From NCBI GenBank assembly GCA_946807835.1, contig OX327684.1, positions 35,834,501-35,898,500 of the forward strand: a stretch of DNA of 64,000 nucleotides, written 5' to 3'. A program made the translations under genes and the position numbers. Shown here in pieces: positions 36,005 to 48,326 of the stretch; the stretch's first letter is position 1; every line of letters starts with the position of its first letter. Source of the DNA: Ailanthus altissimus. Lineage: Eukaryota; Streptophyta; Magnoliopsida; Sapindales; Simaroubaceae. The notes beneath the pieces are model-generated. The model was given only the letters and a program-made list of their open reading frames with translations, was not told where the DNA came from and did not search any database.

Positions 36005-36640
36005 TTATGTTTATGATGTTGGTAATGTTTAGAACAAATTCGGGAACATGTCGGAATTATTTTGGAGCCGGAAGCATGTGTGGAAGAGGTGGAATTCTAA
36101 TGGAACAGTTGAAAAATTGCAGAAGAAAACAGGGAAAAATTCCCAGGTGTGGGCGCTGCGGCGCAGGAAGCGCTGACGGCGGCATTGGTTCCAGAATGTC
36201 AGCGCCGCGGCGCTGGATCTCAATGCTGCGGCGCTGCACTGTTCACTGTTTACAATCTGAAAATTCCGAATTTAGGCTTTTCCTTTCCGTTTTTTGTGGG
36301 TATTTTAGACTTCATATAAATACCCCATTATGTCTAGGGTTATGTAAGATGAGAAACACTCTCAAAACTCTTTAGAACAAACCCTAGAGCTCCAAAATTC
36401 ATTTGTATCATTCCTTGATCTTGTATAATCAATTCTCTTGTAATCAACCAAAGAATAAGAAAGACTTGGATCCTTGATCCACCGTGGACGTAAGCAATTT
36501 GCTGAACCACGTATTTTGTGTCTTGGTATGGTATATTTTTACTTTTCTCTATTGTCAATTCTTAGCTCTACAATTTAGCTTGTTGTTCTTGCTTGGATTG
36601 TTTTAAACTACTTCATTGCTTGTATTCTCTACGTATTCCG
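36005..36640 (+). mobile_element. Probable solo LTR of a retrotransposon
   Basis: The order of signals fits an LTR: an upstream part with three GC-rich GCGGCGCTG words (36155-36240, unusual for the AT-rich surroundings), a TATA-like box (CATATAAATACCCC near 36312-36325), then leader-like sequence (AACACTCTCAAAACTC) and the block GATCCACCGTGGACGTAAGCAA (about 36477-36498) with GAACCACGTA, which I know from plant LTR U5 ends. No primer-binding site, polypurine tract or second copy is found nearby, so it would be a solo LTR. Exact ends are uncertain. Confidence 0.5.
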
Positions 36641-36754
36641 CTGCGTGTTAATCTCTACAATACCTTTTGTCTTTATTTCGAAGGCCGGAATTTTCGGAGG
36701 GCAGCTCAAAACAGAATGCATGCAGATGTATTTACAAAGCTCAACATCCTTTTC

Positions 36755-37112
36755 TTTTCTTTTTGGTAGTTTTGCAAGCGAGCAGTCCTTGATTTCGTCT
36801 TCGCCGCGCCATGTGGTCTCCATACTGTTGATACCGCTGCTGATTGGCCTACTCCGATCCAAGTGGATTATCAGAAAAAAGATGTATCCCCATTTGATAC
36901 ACACCCTGTAAACAAGTGGATTTTCTTTAAAGCCGCTTGCATATATTTTCTGGGACTAGCTATTATGTGAAATTTTAAAAATCATCAAGCAAGTTATTCT
37001 AAAATTATCCTGCTTTCCATCTTGCTAGCATCAATTTTCCTCCCACGCTTGCTTGGGTGGCTTTGCTCGTCCTCGTGGACCCTTTTGCCTATTTTGGTAA
37101 CCAGACACTCAC
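36755..37112 (+). pseudogene. Coding-like remnant, unidentified membrane-protein-like
   Basis: In one frame of about 36761-36970, a possible acceptor (TTTTGGTAG) is followed by a stretch reading through AAPCGLHTVDTAADWPTP and FDTHPVNKWIFFKAACIYF to a stop near 36969. A second piece at about 37022-37112 (FPPTLAWVALLVLVDPFAYF) also has protein-like composition. I do not recognise the source and found no start or clear gene structure. It may be a fragment of a captured or decayed gene. A chance reading is possible. Confidence 0.25.
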
Positions 37113-37883
37113 TAAAACATATTTATCAATGGCTCAAACAAGGAACCAGTGGGAACGATTTCCCAAACCTGCGACAGATTTAGTAGATTCTGGTGTTGTC
37201 TTAACTTGGAGAAGCAGCATTTGCCCATGTAAATTTCTCATTGTTGTCATAAATAAGAGGTACAACAACCAATTACCAAATGTTACTTATCCAACAGTTC
37301 CAATCCAAAATTTACGAGGCTCTTTGTTACACGTTATAATGTAATTGTGCAGTTGACTGGACTACGCCTAGGCGTATAAAACTGATGAATAGATGTGAAT
37401 TTTCACATTAAAAGAGAAGAGAATTCCTTTTTACAATAACAGATCAATTATTAGATATTAAATAATAATTATATCGTCCTTCAATAAATGTTTAAGTTGT
37501 TAGGAAACATAGTTAACAGAAACTGATCCTTCTGATTAATACTTGAAGTGCAAAAATCAAGTGGTGATATAAAAATTATGGCAGAGAAAACAGCATTTAA
37601 ACTATTGGTAAGCTCTCATCGGGGTCGATACAAATACCATAAATCCTGAAGTTTATACTTTATACCCACAAATCATATAAGTATTACAAACAATTTGGTC
37701 ACTTTAATGTAACAAAAGCCCAGAATTAAACTTCAATAGCTTGCTCCCTACTCAAATAAATATATAATTAATATGCAGCTGTTGCATGTATCCCAAAAAC
37801 ATACGAAGTATGAAATTAATTTCACCTAATTAATTCTCCTATGTTATACTCCTGCTGTAATCTGTTTGATAATTTCCATTTTA

Positions 37884-40179
37884 TTAGAGGATGGGTATAG
37901 GAGAATTCAATTGAAGTGGCTGAATTAGCTCGGAGTCCGGCAAGTTGAGAGGAGGCAGGGAAAATTGACTCTGAGTAGAGCTTCCACTTCTGATCTCTTG
38001 CATGGTCAATAGAGCTGCAACTGTATTCCTGAAAATTCCTTCTCCTGTCAATGTTATTGGTTCTCTTCTCTCTTTCTTCTTTTCTTCTTCTTTGTCTTCA
38101 TCTGGGAAAACTTCATTTATAGTGCTCTCAAGTTCTTTGATGAGTTTCGAAACAAGATCAGTAGTAAAAAAGGGTTGCTTCAGCACTTTCTGGATGAATG
38201 GCAAGCGCAATAAGCCACCTGTTCTCTTGTCATACTTTTTCAGGATCTTAGCCAACCCTATAAGAAAATATTAATTAATTTCAATTTTACTTCTGAAACA
38301 TATTAAATTCGATAGATCTTGATCTTATATCTGAAGTACGGGACTTGTTTTTACAAATGACAAGAGCTTAGACTCAATAAACTACCTGTGTAATTGATAT
38401 TGCTGTAGTTGACTAAGAGCACCATTTCGCCATGGAAGTTGACAATGTCTTTCCTAATCTTTCCCATCTCCTCTCTATAATTTATCTCTGAAGATTGACT
38501 TCCATTTGGACCCCACGTATCAATCACTCTTTGAATCCTCTGTTGCAGTTCCTGCATTTATATATATGATGCTTCATTATGGTTCATCACTTTGCCTGAA
38601 CACACTTTTTCTGGTTCCAGTATGTTGGTAACCAGAATTCTTATTTCTTATGAATTATGAAGGCACTGATCTTTGTAGTAAAGAAACGGTCCACTGAGTG
38701 AGGATGTAGCTAGTCGTCAAAGGAAATTGTGCACTAGAATTTGAGTAAGATTTAAAAGTAAGAAGATAAGTATTTTAGTAGATGAGATTTCTCACTTTTA
38801 TACGGAACTTTTAGAATAAAAAACTTGAAAAAAAAAAGTCCACCGAGCTGGCTGTGAATAAAAAATCCAGATTGGTAAAATGATTTCTTTGCTTCAATTA
38901 TCCTGCAGATTCATTCATTTACTGTTGTGGTCCAAATTTATTTTCCTTCCTTTTTTTTTTCCCTTCATTTTCTCCAAAACTAAGAGTCAGGTCCAGGCAT
39001 CTCTTAACTAAACCAAATTTCATATTGGTCTTCAGAATTCATCCAAATGCTAAATGTAAGATACGAAAATTTTCAAAAGTTGAATATTTCTATATATTTA
39101 AAATGTGGACGTTCAAATATTTAAACTATTTAAAATATTTTTTATACAAATAATTATACATTGGAATTTTAAAAACGTGACCTCCGCATAAAAAAGGGAG
39201 TAATTATAATTATAGCCAAATATGGTGCAAACATATTAAAGGAAGACAGTGTTTGTGTGTTTAGGAATTGTAAAAAGTGCTTATTATTGGAAGCTAAAAA
39301 GCAGAATGACACCCACACAACAGATATTCTTCTTTACACAGCCATCTTTAGCTTTTATCGTTAATGATATCATATTTTGGAATAATTCTAGAATTTAAAA
39401 TGTGTCAAGAGTGAGTTAGTTTTCCAATCAACCGAATTTCAATTTATTCTTTGCATAAACTCTATAAAAGATAAATAAATAAAATACGATATTAAAGAAC
39501 CTAAAATTGAGCTGGCCCGAGGTGGCCATTTTCTGGACGTCAAAATCACGAGAGAAAGTTAAAATGGGGTCACTCACTGAGGGGCCCGCATTTCTAGAGC
39601 CCCTCACCAAACTTTCCTGCTTACTGCTTACGAAATCAAAGATTTCACAGATCTATCGGAGTTTTACGTTGGTAAATTCGGTCAAAAATATCCAATTAAA
39701 CTTCTCCTAAATATAAGAAATTCGGTTGATTAATTAATGGAAAAAAAAAAGAGTAATGCTGGGACCTGGACTCTTGACTCAACGGCTATGTTGCTTCCGT
39801 AGTAACGTTACCTCGAAAGAAACTTATCTTTCTTTATCAGTTTCACTTCCTACTCTTAACTGAAAGTCTAGTCTAAGCCCATTTGAAGGAAGAAAAAGAA
39901 GGGGAAAATTCCTAATAGAAACTCAATTACCTTATGTTTGATAACGAAATCCTCTTCTTTCTCCATGAAAAATGAATTAAACTTGTCGATCTCGTTGTTT
40001 AACAAATACACGAACTCCGCCTCAGCCTTCACGTACTCGAGCGATCCATTTGACAATGGTGGCGGTGCCGAAGAAATCAATCTAACAAGCTTCTTCAACC
40101 TCTTATAAGACAAAAACTTGTCGCGCCAACCGGGCAATGTTTCCTGAATTTGTTGCTGCAATCTCTTACCAAACTTCAT
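37884..40179 (-). CDS. SPX1/2-like: SPX-domain protein (SPX1/SPX2-like phosphate-status sensor)
   Basis: Stand-alone SPX proteins bind inositol pyrophosphates when phosphate is plentiful and then hold back PHR1-type transcription factors (family knowledge). Three exons give 262 residues: 40179-39931, 38551-38386 and 38257-37884; introns are GT-AG and phases close. The SPX domain spans about residues 1-165. It starts [20 protein letters not shown], and the inositol-phosphate-binding residues are in place: Lys2, Tyr25 and Lys29 (YKRLKK), and the [12 protein letters not shown] cluster at 142-153. No EXS, RING or MFS domain follows, only an acidic-basic stretch ([14 protein letters not shown]) and a Leu/Pro-rich tail, which places it with SPX1/SPX2 rather than PHO1, NLA or VPT. 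Length matches (Arabidopsis SPX1 is about 256). Two P1BS sites lie upstream. The first intron is about 1.4 kb. Confidence 0.94.
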
Positions 40180-40293
40180 CTCTCTCAAAATCGAAAAAAA
40201 AAAATGAGTTGAAAAAGAGGTGGAGAGTAGTAATGAAAGAGAGGAGTGGGAGGGTGGATTTTATTAGCAAAAGGATTGCTAGAATATTAAAGA

Positions 40294-40301
40294 GCATATG
40301 C
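40294..40301. promoter_or_regulatory. P1BS site (PHR1-binding type), proximal
   Basis: GCATATGC fits the palindromic PHR1-binding consensus GNATATNC and lies about 115 bp upstream of the SPX start codon. SPX1/SPX2 promoters are known PHR1 targets, so the site is credible here even though the 8-mer alone is common by chance. Confidence 0.7.
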
Positions 40302-40367
40302 TTGGCGTGATCAAGTGGCGGTAAGAAAAGGTATAAAAGAGTCGTTGAAATAAGAGAATTAACTAAA

Positions 40368-40375
40368 GCATATTC
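40368..40375. promoter_or_regulatory. P1BS site (PHR1-binding type), distal
   Basis: GCATATTC also fits GNATATNC and lies about 190 bp upstream of the SPX start codon, 74 bp from the proximal site. Two such sites within 200 bp suggest strong induction by phosphate starvation. Confidence 0.68.
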
Positions 40376-40399
40376 GGTTTCTGTAGTCAGGCTTAAGAC

Positions 40400-42009
40400 C
40401 AAAGACTACGAAAACTGACTTCATGTCAAAACTTTACTATAGCTGATAATTTAATTAAAATAAATGCGCAACTGGGGAGTTTTGGGGTACATGCCTGTGA
40501 TCTTTGTACGTGAATTCACACGGAATATTGTAATATAATATATGAAGTGGGTCCAGCTTCTATTGAGTATTTGTTGGTCAGTGACGCGTCGGTGAGTCAA
40601 TGCGTGTTATTATAGTGTAGTTTGCTAAAGAAAATGGAATTGGGGAGAGTATGATACTAGGAATCTCCTAAGAATCTCCTGTGGATAGGTAAATAATAAA
40701 CTACAAATGAGATTTTAGAAAGAATTTTGGAAAATAACAAATATGGGAACTTGAAAATGCTCCCAACTCTGATAGTGGGCCAGTGGAAATACTTGCACGC
40801 AGAGGGGAAAAAAAGAAAACAAAAGGCTTGATCGAGGCCCTTTTTAGTTTTTAGATTGGTGATAGCTTGCTTGTCCGGATTTTAGGTTGAAAGATTCCAA
40901 GCAATCCTTGTTTTACACACAAGCTGACGAGGCAAGAAATCTCCAGCCAAGCAAACTCTTTATATTGTCTTTAGATTTTAAATTGTATCTTGCAAGACTG
41001 CAATTCAATCGTATTCAAATAAACAGCATTTACTTTTTCAAATTTCATCCCAAACTTGATTGGTCATCAACTCTCTCTACAACGCACGCAGGCAGGCCAA
41101 TCCATGTATCCTGCACTGGAGGAATTTCAAAACACTGTTTTTGACAGAGCTTGAATATAACAAATCTCTCTTAGTGAATACTTCACCCTGGAAAATCAAC
41201 AATATGCTTCTCTTGTTCCTCAACTGTTCTTTTTTCTCCTAATTTTGACAACTCTTACAAGATGCATCACATGCTGCTGGTAATAAAATGAAGCATCTTT
41301 TAGCTTGCATAAGTTGAATAAGTTCATATATATGAAAAGAAATCAACTACGGAAGAATATACAAACTAAAGACATATATAGACGACTCCAACTGATGCAA
41401 GATAAAGACCGAATTCATCATATTATGTAAAAAGAAGGGAAATTCTGAAAATGGCTCCTTTTTTAAATAAAAATTTATTTTAACCTTTCAATACTTTCAT
41501 AAATTTTATTAGTTAAACACTTGATTTTCAAACCATTTTATTCTTGAAGAATTTTTGCATTTTTTTCACAAGTCATTTTGATCTAAAACACATTTTAAAA
41601 TTAGTTAAATTGAATAAATTCAAAATAATACATATTAATTGAAAATGACTGAAAAAAAGGTAAAAAATAGACAAAATATGACAAAATAACGTTGGAGAAG
41701 AAAGTTAAGGGCTAGTCTCAATGACAGGGCCGCGTGCCCTGCCTTGCAAGGCTAGAAGAGCTCGTAGCCCCTTCTCGTGCCACGAGAAGGGTGAGGGTAA
41801 TTCTGGACTTCATACACTATTTTAATTTTTGATATTATTATTAATAAGAATAGTTTTATTTATTTATTATCTTCTTATTTAATAAAAATTAATTAAATAG
41901 TTTTTTGTTATAAAAAATTATGACCTTTAAAATAGTGGTTTTTTTTTACATTTTTCAAAAAGAAACATGAATGTCTAACAAGTCATCACAGTAATTTAAC
42001 AAAACACGA
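40400..42009. other. SPX upstream region and gene-free spacer
   Basis: No convincing gene is seen. An AT-rich block at 41440-41960 has a GC-richer centre with a perfect hairpin, CCCTTCTCGT against ACGAGAAGGG (about 41769-41791), beside GCCTTGCAAGGC (palindromic, about 41742-41753). The block could be a miniature element with a structured core, but I cannot define its ends. Confidence 0.45.
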
Positions 42010-42960
42010 TCATTTAAATCCTACAATATGTTCCAGTTCTACTGGTTGATGATATTTGACAATCTCATGATTATTCAATCTTGCAATCTGGTTGCAAATC
42101 TTACAATCACTCGGACTGTGCTGGTGTGGGATTCCGATCATTGGGGTTGACCATAAATAATTCATGATAATCAATATTGTCCGATAAGTCTAGATCCTCC
42201 AAAAATTCTTGAACATATTCATGAGCATATTCGGGAAGTCCAATAATTTTGTCAAGGTCGATCAGCTCCAAGTTCTGCGACCTGAGCACACCAAATATTT
42301 CCATCATAATTATCTCCATTCTTAAGCCATCAACCAGTGCATTCTGACGAATTTTACAAGCATCACATAGTGAAGTAGTGCAAGTCTCGCTCAAAATGGG
42401 TATGGCATGCTTCTGCCGTGTAGGACAAGGATCACCACAACACCCACAATTTCCCTACACATTGGACATCAATGTATATACACTGTAAAGAGTCATCTAA
42501 GTAAGGAAATGGCAAAATGTTAGTAAAATATTCAACAAAACTTACGAGGATGAACAGTTTTTAAAATTTTCATTGGGGAGTGGGAGTGAACAGATCTGAG
42601 ACTTTCCTGCGGTAGAGTTGCAACTGTTTTGACAAAGCTTCCTGTTCTTTACGGGGAACCAATAGCAGCGGAAGGTCCAAACCCTTTTGTATTTCAGCGT
42701 CCTCACTAAATTTCTGACTAAACATGTAAGCAGGGTTCAGAAAAGCTGCAGCTGTATGTATTGGTTGGACTACACGACTTCTCCAACCTTGAAACACCTC
42801 ATATATCATCTGATCGCCATCTAACAGCTGATTAAATCCCTCTTCAGCCCTCTTCATTGCTTCATACAGATATCCTAAAGTTGATCCATGGCCATCTACA
42901 AGTTCAAGAACTTGAAACAGTGGTTATTCACGCCACTCTTCTCATCAACCTTCAAAGTGT
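42010..42960 (-). pseudogene. hAT-transposase-derived gene, copy 1 (3' part only)
   Basis: Two reading-frame pieces are left. At 42857-42570 the frame reads MKRAEEGFNQLLDGDQMIYE ... LNPAYMFSQKF ... LSKQLQLYRRKVSDLF, the segment before the dimerisation region of plant hAT-like BED/DUF659 proteins. After an intron-like gap, about 42460-42107 encodes the hATC part (CGDPCPTRQKHAIPILSETC, NLELIDLDKIIGLPEYAHEY). It matches copy 2 (56064-58162) closely. Upstream of about 42900 the match breaks down through a frameshift, and the N-terminal half (BED finger, catalytic part) is missing. It could be expressed as a short protein, but a working transposase is unlikely. Confidence 0.75.
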
Positions 42961-43479
42961 GGGCATATTCTGCAAAGACAACATTGGATTTTCAATCAGA
43001 ACCCAAAATAGATACAAAAGAAATTCCAAGTTTAAGCATATAATATGCCGAGCATTTATATTTCGCTGAAATTTAGTTACAAAACGGGAATACAATCTGA
43101 AACAAGAAGTTACAATCATCAATTTTTGGACTCTTTGTCATTATTTTAAACATATATAACTTTCAATACTCATCCATGGCGGGTGCAGGAATATGTTCCC
43201 TCCAAAAACACAACCTCCCATTTTATATTAGCTTCCTTATATATGATTTATCTAACCAACTCATCATTTTGGCCAAAGTTTAAAAAAATTAACCATGGCG
43301 GTGAAACTCGGTTAAAGGATAAGAGTGTCACAAGAAAGAGTAAAGGATAGTTAGACCTTAAAGTTGAAGTAAAAGAGACATTCTACATCTCCATAGTCTC
43401 AAAAATACTCCGCAAGAGCCCCTCCACTAACAAATTCTGTCTGTTTAGAATAATAAATTGTTAACAGAATGGCTGACTA

Positions 43480-43849
43480 CAGGAGTTATAGAAAGACAGA
43501 GACTTGTAGTAACTCAAACTGATGGAGGGAAATTCTGCTCAGGGAACACGTCCAAAAACTTATGAATATCGAACTGCTCATCACCATAATTAACAAATGA
43601 ACATGATCATTCAATCCCTATAGTCTAAAGAAACCAGTACGGGTTGATGATATCTGAGAAATCGTCTTGCCTGTTGAATTCTGATAGCATATTCATCCAA
43701 TTATTCAGGTTGTTAATGTTGATCAAATCATTACTATTATTTGACTGTGATGGTGTAGGAACCGATCATTGGTGTTGTTGATCACTAACAAATCATGATA
43801 ATCTATATGTTTGACCAGTACTGATCCTCTAAGAATTCAAGAACATATT
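43480..43849 (-). pseudogene. 3' end of hAT-derived gene copy 2, cut off by the copia insertion
   Basis: This sequence matches the last exon and 3' flank of copy 1 (compare 42050-42220): the words GGTTGATGATAT, GTGATGGTGTAGGA, CCGATCATTGG and GAACATAT occur in the same order. It ends at the copia LTR at 43850, and the gene continues on the other side of the insertion at 56064. The last five bases (ATATT, 43845-43849) are one half of the copia target-site duplication. Confidence 0.7.
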
Positions 43850-44058
43850 TGTGAGAAATGTAAAGAGAATATATTTCACTGTAAATTGTAAAGCTGTACA
43901 ATGTAGTCTTTATATAGGCTGTAACCTTATTACATAATAAAAAAATAACATACATAAGAAAATAATATTTTACATTAATAACATGTATATATGGTAGGAG
44001 GGTATAAAAGAATAATTTTGGAATGATTCTGGAATAATTTTAGAATTATTCTTTAATA
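43850..44058 (-). repeat. Ty1-copia element, 3' LTR (209 bp)
   Basis: On the plus strand it starts TGTGAGAAATGTAAAGAG and ends CTTTAATA. The plus-strand sequence next to it, CCCCCTTCAAACTC, is the polypurine tract of the minus-strand element. Compared by eye with its partner at 55856-56063 it differs at roughly 20 positions, so this insertion is old. Confidence 0.8.
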
Positions 44059-45431
44059 CCCCCTTCAAACTCAAGATAATGCAGTAGAAGTAAGTTTGAG
44101 TTTGGAGACTAGAGCATGAAAACGGTGCGGAAGAAGAGATTTGGTAAAAATATTAGCAGGTTGCTCCTCAGATGAGATGGAGTGGAGCATGATAGTGCCT
44201 TGAGAAATGTGTTGCCGAACAAAGTGACAATCTATTTTAATATGTTTAGTCCGCTCATGAAACACATCATTGTGAGCAATTTGGATAACACTTTGATTGT
44301 CACAATAAAGAGGTGTAGTTCCAGTATGAGAAATACCCATATCTTCAAGAAGCCAGCAGAGCTAGACAATTTCTTGGGTAGTATCTGCAAGAGCACGGTA
44401 TTTAGCTTCAGTACTCGAGCGAGCAACAGCTGTCTGTTTCTTACTTTTTCACGAAAGAAGAGAATCACCCAAGAAAAGACAAAATCCAGTAGTTGATCTA
44501 CGATCCGTATGATTACTCACCCAATTCGCATCAGCATAAGCTCGTAACATAAGAGGAGAGTGAGCCAAAAAATGGAGACCGTGAAAAAGTGTACCTTTGA
44601 GATAACGTAAGATATGAGGAACTGCTGCTTAATGAGAGGTACGAGGAGCGTCCATAAACAGACTCACAACATGAATAGCATGAGCAATGTTTGGGCGAGT
44701 AACTATAAGATAGACTAAATTACCAACCAATTGACGATAAAGAGTAGCATTACTGAAAAGAGTACCATCAGAGGATCGGAGTTTGGCATTAGGCTCTAGA
44801 AGAGTGGAGACAGTTTTACTGTCTGTCAACCCAGCTTTAGCAAGTAGATCGGATGCATATTTAGCCTGAGAAAGATAATACCCTGTAGAGTCGAATAGTA
44901 CTTCAAGGCCAAGAAAATAACTAAGATTGTCAAGATCTTTCATCACAAAGTGTTGCTGAAGAAAGTTCTTGAGAGTGGAAATACCAAGAAGATCATCACC
45001 CGTGATAATCATATCATCAACATAGATAAGTATGAGAACACAACCTTGTGCCATCTTGCGGATAAAAAGAACTGAGTCATAAGGACTAGATTGAAAACCA
45101 TGCTGAAGAATAGTCACACTAAACTTTGCAAACCATGCACGAGAAGTTTGTTTAAGGCCATACAAAGCACGATGAAGTTTACAGACTTTGCCTGGAGGAT
45201 GTGAATAATCGGGAGGAGGCTTCATATACACTTCTTCAGTGAGATCATCATTGAGGAAAGCATTTTTGACATCTATCTGAAATAATGTCCAACCACGAAC
45301 TGCAGCAACAGCTAATAAACTTCGAACAGAAGCAAGTCTAGCAACTGGGGCAAAATTTTCTTCATAATCTATGCCATATTCTTGGATAAAGCCTTTGACA
45401 ACAAGATGGGCTTTATAACGCTCAATAGATC
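44059..45431 (-). mobile_element. Ty1-copia pol remnant: reverse transcriptase and RNase H
   Basis: From 45431 down to 44629 the frame encodes copia reverse transcriptase: IERYKAHLVVKGFIQEYGID, TLFQIDVKNAFLNDDL, LHRALYGLKQTSRAW, the catalytic LILIYVDDMIITGDD, and YFLGLEV. RNase H follows (about 44560-44071) with DRRSTTGFCLFLGDSL, STEAKYRALADTTQEI, LYCDNQSVIQIAHN and RTKHIKIDCHFVRQHI. There are stop codons (for example the Trp codon after TTQEIV is TAG) and a frame break near 44630. It joins at its upstream end to 55744-55841, which encodes the preceding KWVYKIKTKSDGS; the gypsy element sits between them. Confidence 0.88.
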
Positions 45432-48283
45432 TGTCACGCCCCAGACCCAAAAGATCCGACACACGACATCACTTACATTCATTCACTGCACGTGCACTCA
45501 TAAATAATATTACACAAAATACTCAACTTTCATTCAACACAGAAATCCTTAGCAAGTTGCTAGTAAGTTCAACACTAAAATCAACCATAACCTAACATAT
45601 AAATATAAACTTCTCTTGACAATATTTAAACATTCATTTCAATTTCTTTCAGAATTATAGCAATTGAATTATGACTGGGACAATTATTAAACCGGAGATA
45701 CGCAGAGTTTTCTCAGAGATTAACACTCTACTACGTCACCAGTAGCAACTTTGTTACCGGGAGCCCAGAATATATCCATTGCAAATTCTTACTTAAAATC
45801 ATCCAATAACCACACTTTATAAAACTTAAACCAAATCCAATCCACACATAATGAAATAATACATAAGTATTTATTCAATAGGGACAAACCAAATATCCTA
45901 TCACACGTGTCCCCAAATGAAACACACAACAACCTAGCAACTTAGGGAACCCAAGGAACAGCAGAAGCCTTGCCAAATCCGCTAAGCACACATGCACCTT
46001 ATTTACCTGAAATCACCATAAACTATAATGAGTATAAAACTCAGTAAGCATACTAATTTTTCATATATCAAATACAAATACATATATGTACACAATGCAT
46101 ATGTATGATATGCTGTGATCAATCAAAATCATAATCTTATCAAATCACATATCATGTAAGCGCTTACACATTCTTTCAAAACACATAATAGGAATACCAT
46201 TACTCAACTACTACTTAGTAGGACTTACATATCACATATCACATAATGAGCCAAATGTCACTCGTAGGTGACATACCGTATGAGAGGAATAGTACAAGTG
46301 AGGCCTTTAAATCACACATATATAATGCTTATGCCCGAAGGTAAAAGCCAAACCCTCACCCTGATCATCGGTGAGTCCTCTCACATGTACCAATACGCCA
46401 CCACACGAATGTGATGACTCACTCTTCCTTTAGGTACCAATAGGATCCTCCCTACATACGGAACACATAACATATACCAATCCCGAAGGAAAGGCCACAC
46501 ATAAAGGCTCCACAAATCACATAAAATGCCTACTAAGTCAACAGTGAGTTCAAGTACCCTCAAAACACAAAATATTTCTCATGGACATATTACACTTCAA
46601 AAGCTTTCTTTGTTAAACGCATCTTATTTTGGAAAGCTCACTTTCAAAAACACATGTATGTCCATGCTCAATGTCAATGCTCACATTCATAAACATATAT
46701 TCACATTTCATATCAAAATATACTTTGACATATCATAAACATATTCTTAACCTCATTTACAAAATCATACAAAACAATTATTATGTTTATTGTGATTCCA
46801 GTAGTAAGTCTAGTATACTTACCTCTTAACACTTTCAGCTACAAGGCTTAAATCTCCTTAACCTATCAATGGAGATTAATCCTTTCATAAGCCTCACAAT
46901 TCACACAAAATACTTTAAATAGCTTACAAAATTATACACAATGCATTTATCACATCAAATTGGTCTAAAAACTTGGTTTCTCAAAACCTGTCATTCTGAC
47001 CACTTACACTTAACAAAAATTTCTAATACATCAAATGATGTCCAATTACTCCGAAATCAGAATATATCATTCTTGACTCATATATACTTCTTATATATGA
47101 ATATTATATCAAAATTCCTACACAATCCATTCCATACACACCATCGAATCCAAACTACAAACCTGACAGGATCAAGATACTTACTGAACAGTATTCAATC
47201 TCCCAATTTTATAAAATCATATACTAACTCAAAAATTATAAAACTACCACATAATTACTATTGACACATATCTCAGTCCATGATAAATATTTGGCTTCCA
47301 AATAACTGCCAAAAGTATTTTAAAACTATTTTATTTCATAACTTTAAAAATCTGTTAATCAGATACTACAATGAGCTGATACACTTTAGAAATTCATAAC
47401 ACTTCAACCACATTGATCCAAATTCTCAATTCCGAGTATATCATATTAGACATATAAAATTATCATATTCCACAAATTCGTAATTTTTAAAGATCATTCA
47501 GCAGGTTAAAAATTATTTTCCACTGTATCATACTGTTTACACAGGAAATTTCCAGAATTCCAGGGTCATTTTGGTAAATTCACTACAAATTCAATTTCCG
47601 AGATTTTCAGTCGATTCAAAGTCTCAGATGATCCTTAACATGTCTAATTTCATATACTCAAAATTCAAAACCAGAATCGAATCACAACAATTTATAAAAT
47701 TCCTAGATCAAGAGGTTATCCAGCAGAAATTCCACAATTCATCATGATTTATCAAACTATCTTATAGATCATCATCAATTCTCATATGATCTTACGAAAT
47801 ACACAACAAATCCTCAATTATACATATTTTCAGAAATCAAAGCTTAAAGGAATTAACTTAATTAATACTAATAAATTGATAAATACGTATGATATACCTC
47901 TTGAAATTCAAATTTCCAATTTCTTCTTCTTTTTCTTCTTCTTCTCCTCTTTCTCTCTCCTCTATTTCTCTCTTCTCTCTCTTAAAATGGGTAGCTCGAC
48001 CTAAAAATGGTAAATTAGGGTTTAAAAGTGTATTTTTATACTAAGAGGCTAATTTTTGATATTTACGAATTTGCCCCCAAAACTTTCAAAGTATAACAAT
48101 TTGGTCCCTAAAATAAATCTAAAGTCATACAAATAAACCCAATACTAATCCTATATCCTTAACCTATAAAAATATTACTAATAACAATATATAATTCAAG
48201 TATCACCAACATACAAATAAAATACGTATATTTATACATATATAAATACTTATTCTTACCAGTCGTGGATACTGGTTACTACA
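45432..48283 (-). repeat. Gypsy element 3' LTR (2,852 bp)
   Basis: Starts TGTCACGCCCCAGACCC and ends GATACTGGTTACTACA on the plus strand, so on the element's own strand it runs TGTAGT...GTGACA with the usual TG...CA ends. The many short open frames inside are not genes. A CT-rich microsatellite lies at about 47925-47985. Confidence 0.92.
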
Positions 48284-48326
48284 ATTCTCCCCTCCTTATA
48301 AGAATTTCGTCCTCGAAATTCATAAC

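Larger units (their letters stand above)
33431..37883. other. Gene-poor spacer with a hAT MITE, a solo-LTR-like block and coding-like remnants
   Basis: Apart from the MITE, the LTR-like block and the remnant listed separately, this 4.4 kb holds AT-rich sequence (34500-34960) with words such as CACTGTAGTGAC and ATTCACTATAGTGAAT, the latter an exact palindrome at about 34699-34714. Nothing in 34970-35990 or 37345-37883 resembles a gene, except that the last part is the SPX 3' UTR. Confidence 0.5.

Noticed and set aside
36007..36375. Open frame of 122 codons with Gly/Arg/Cys-rich product
   Set aside because: It is produced by the GC-rich words of the LTR-like block and is unlike any protein I know.
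45432..48283. Several open frames repeated at 46,381-48,004 and 53,836-55,459
   Set aside because: They are identical because they lie in the two LTRs. None has protein-like composition.
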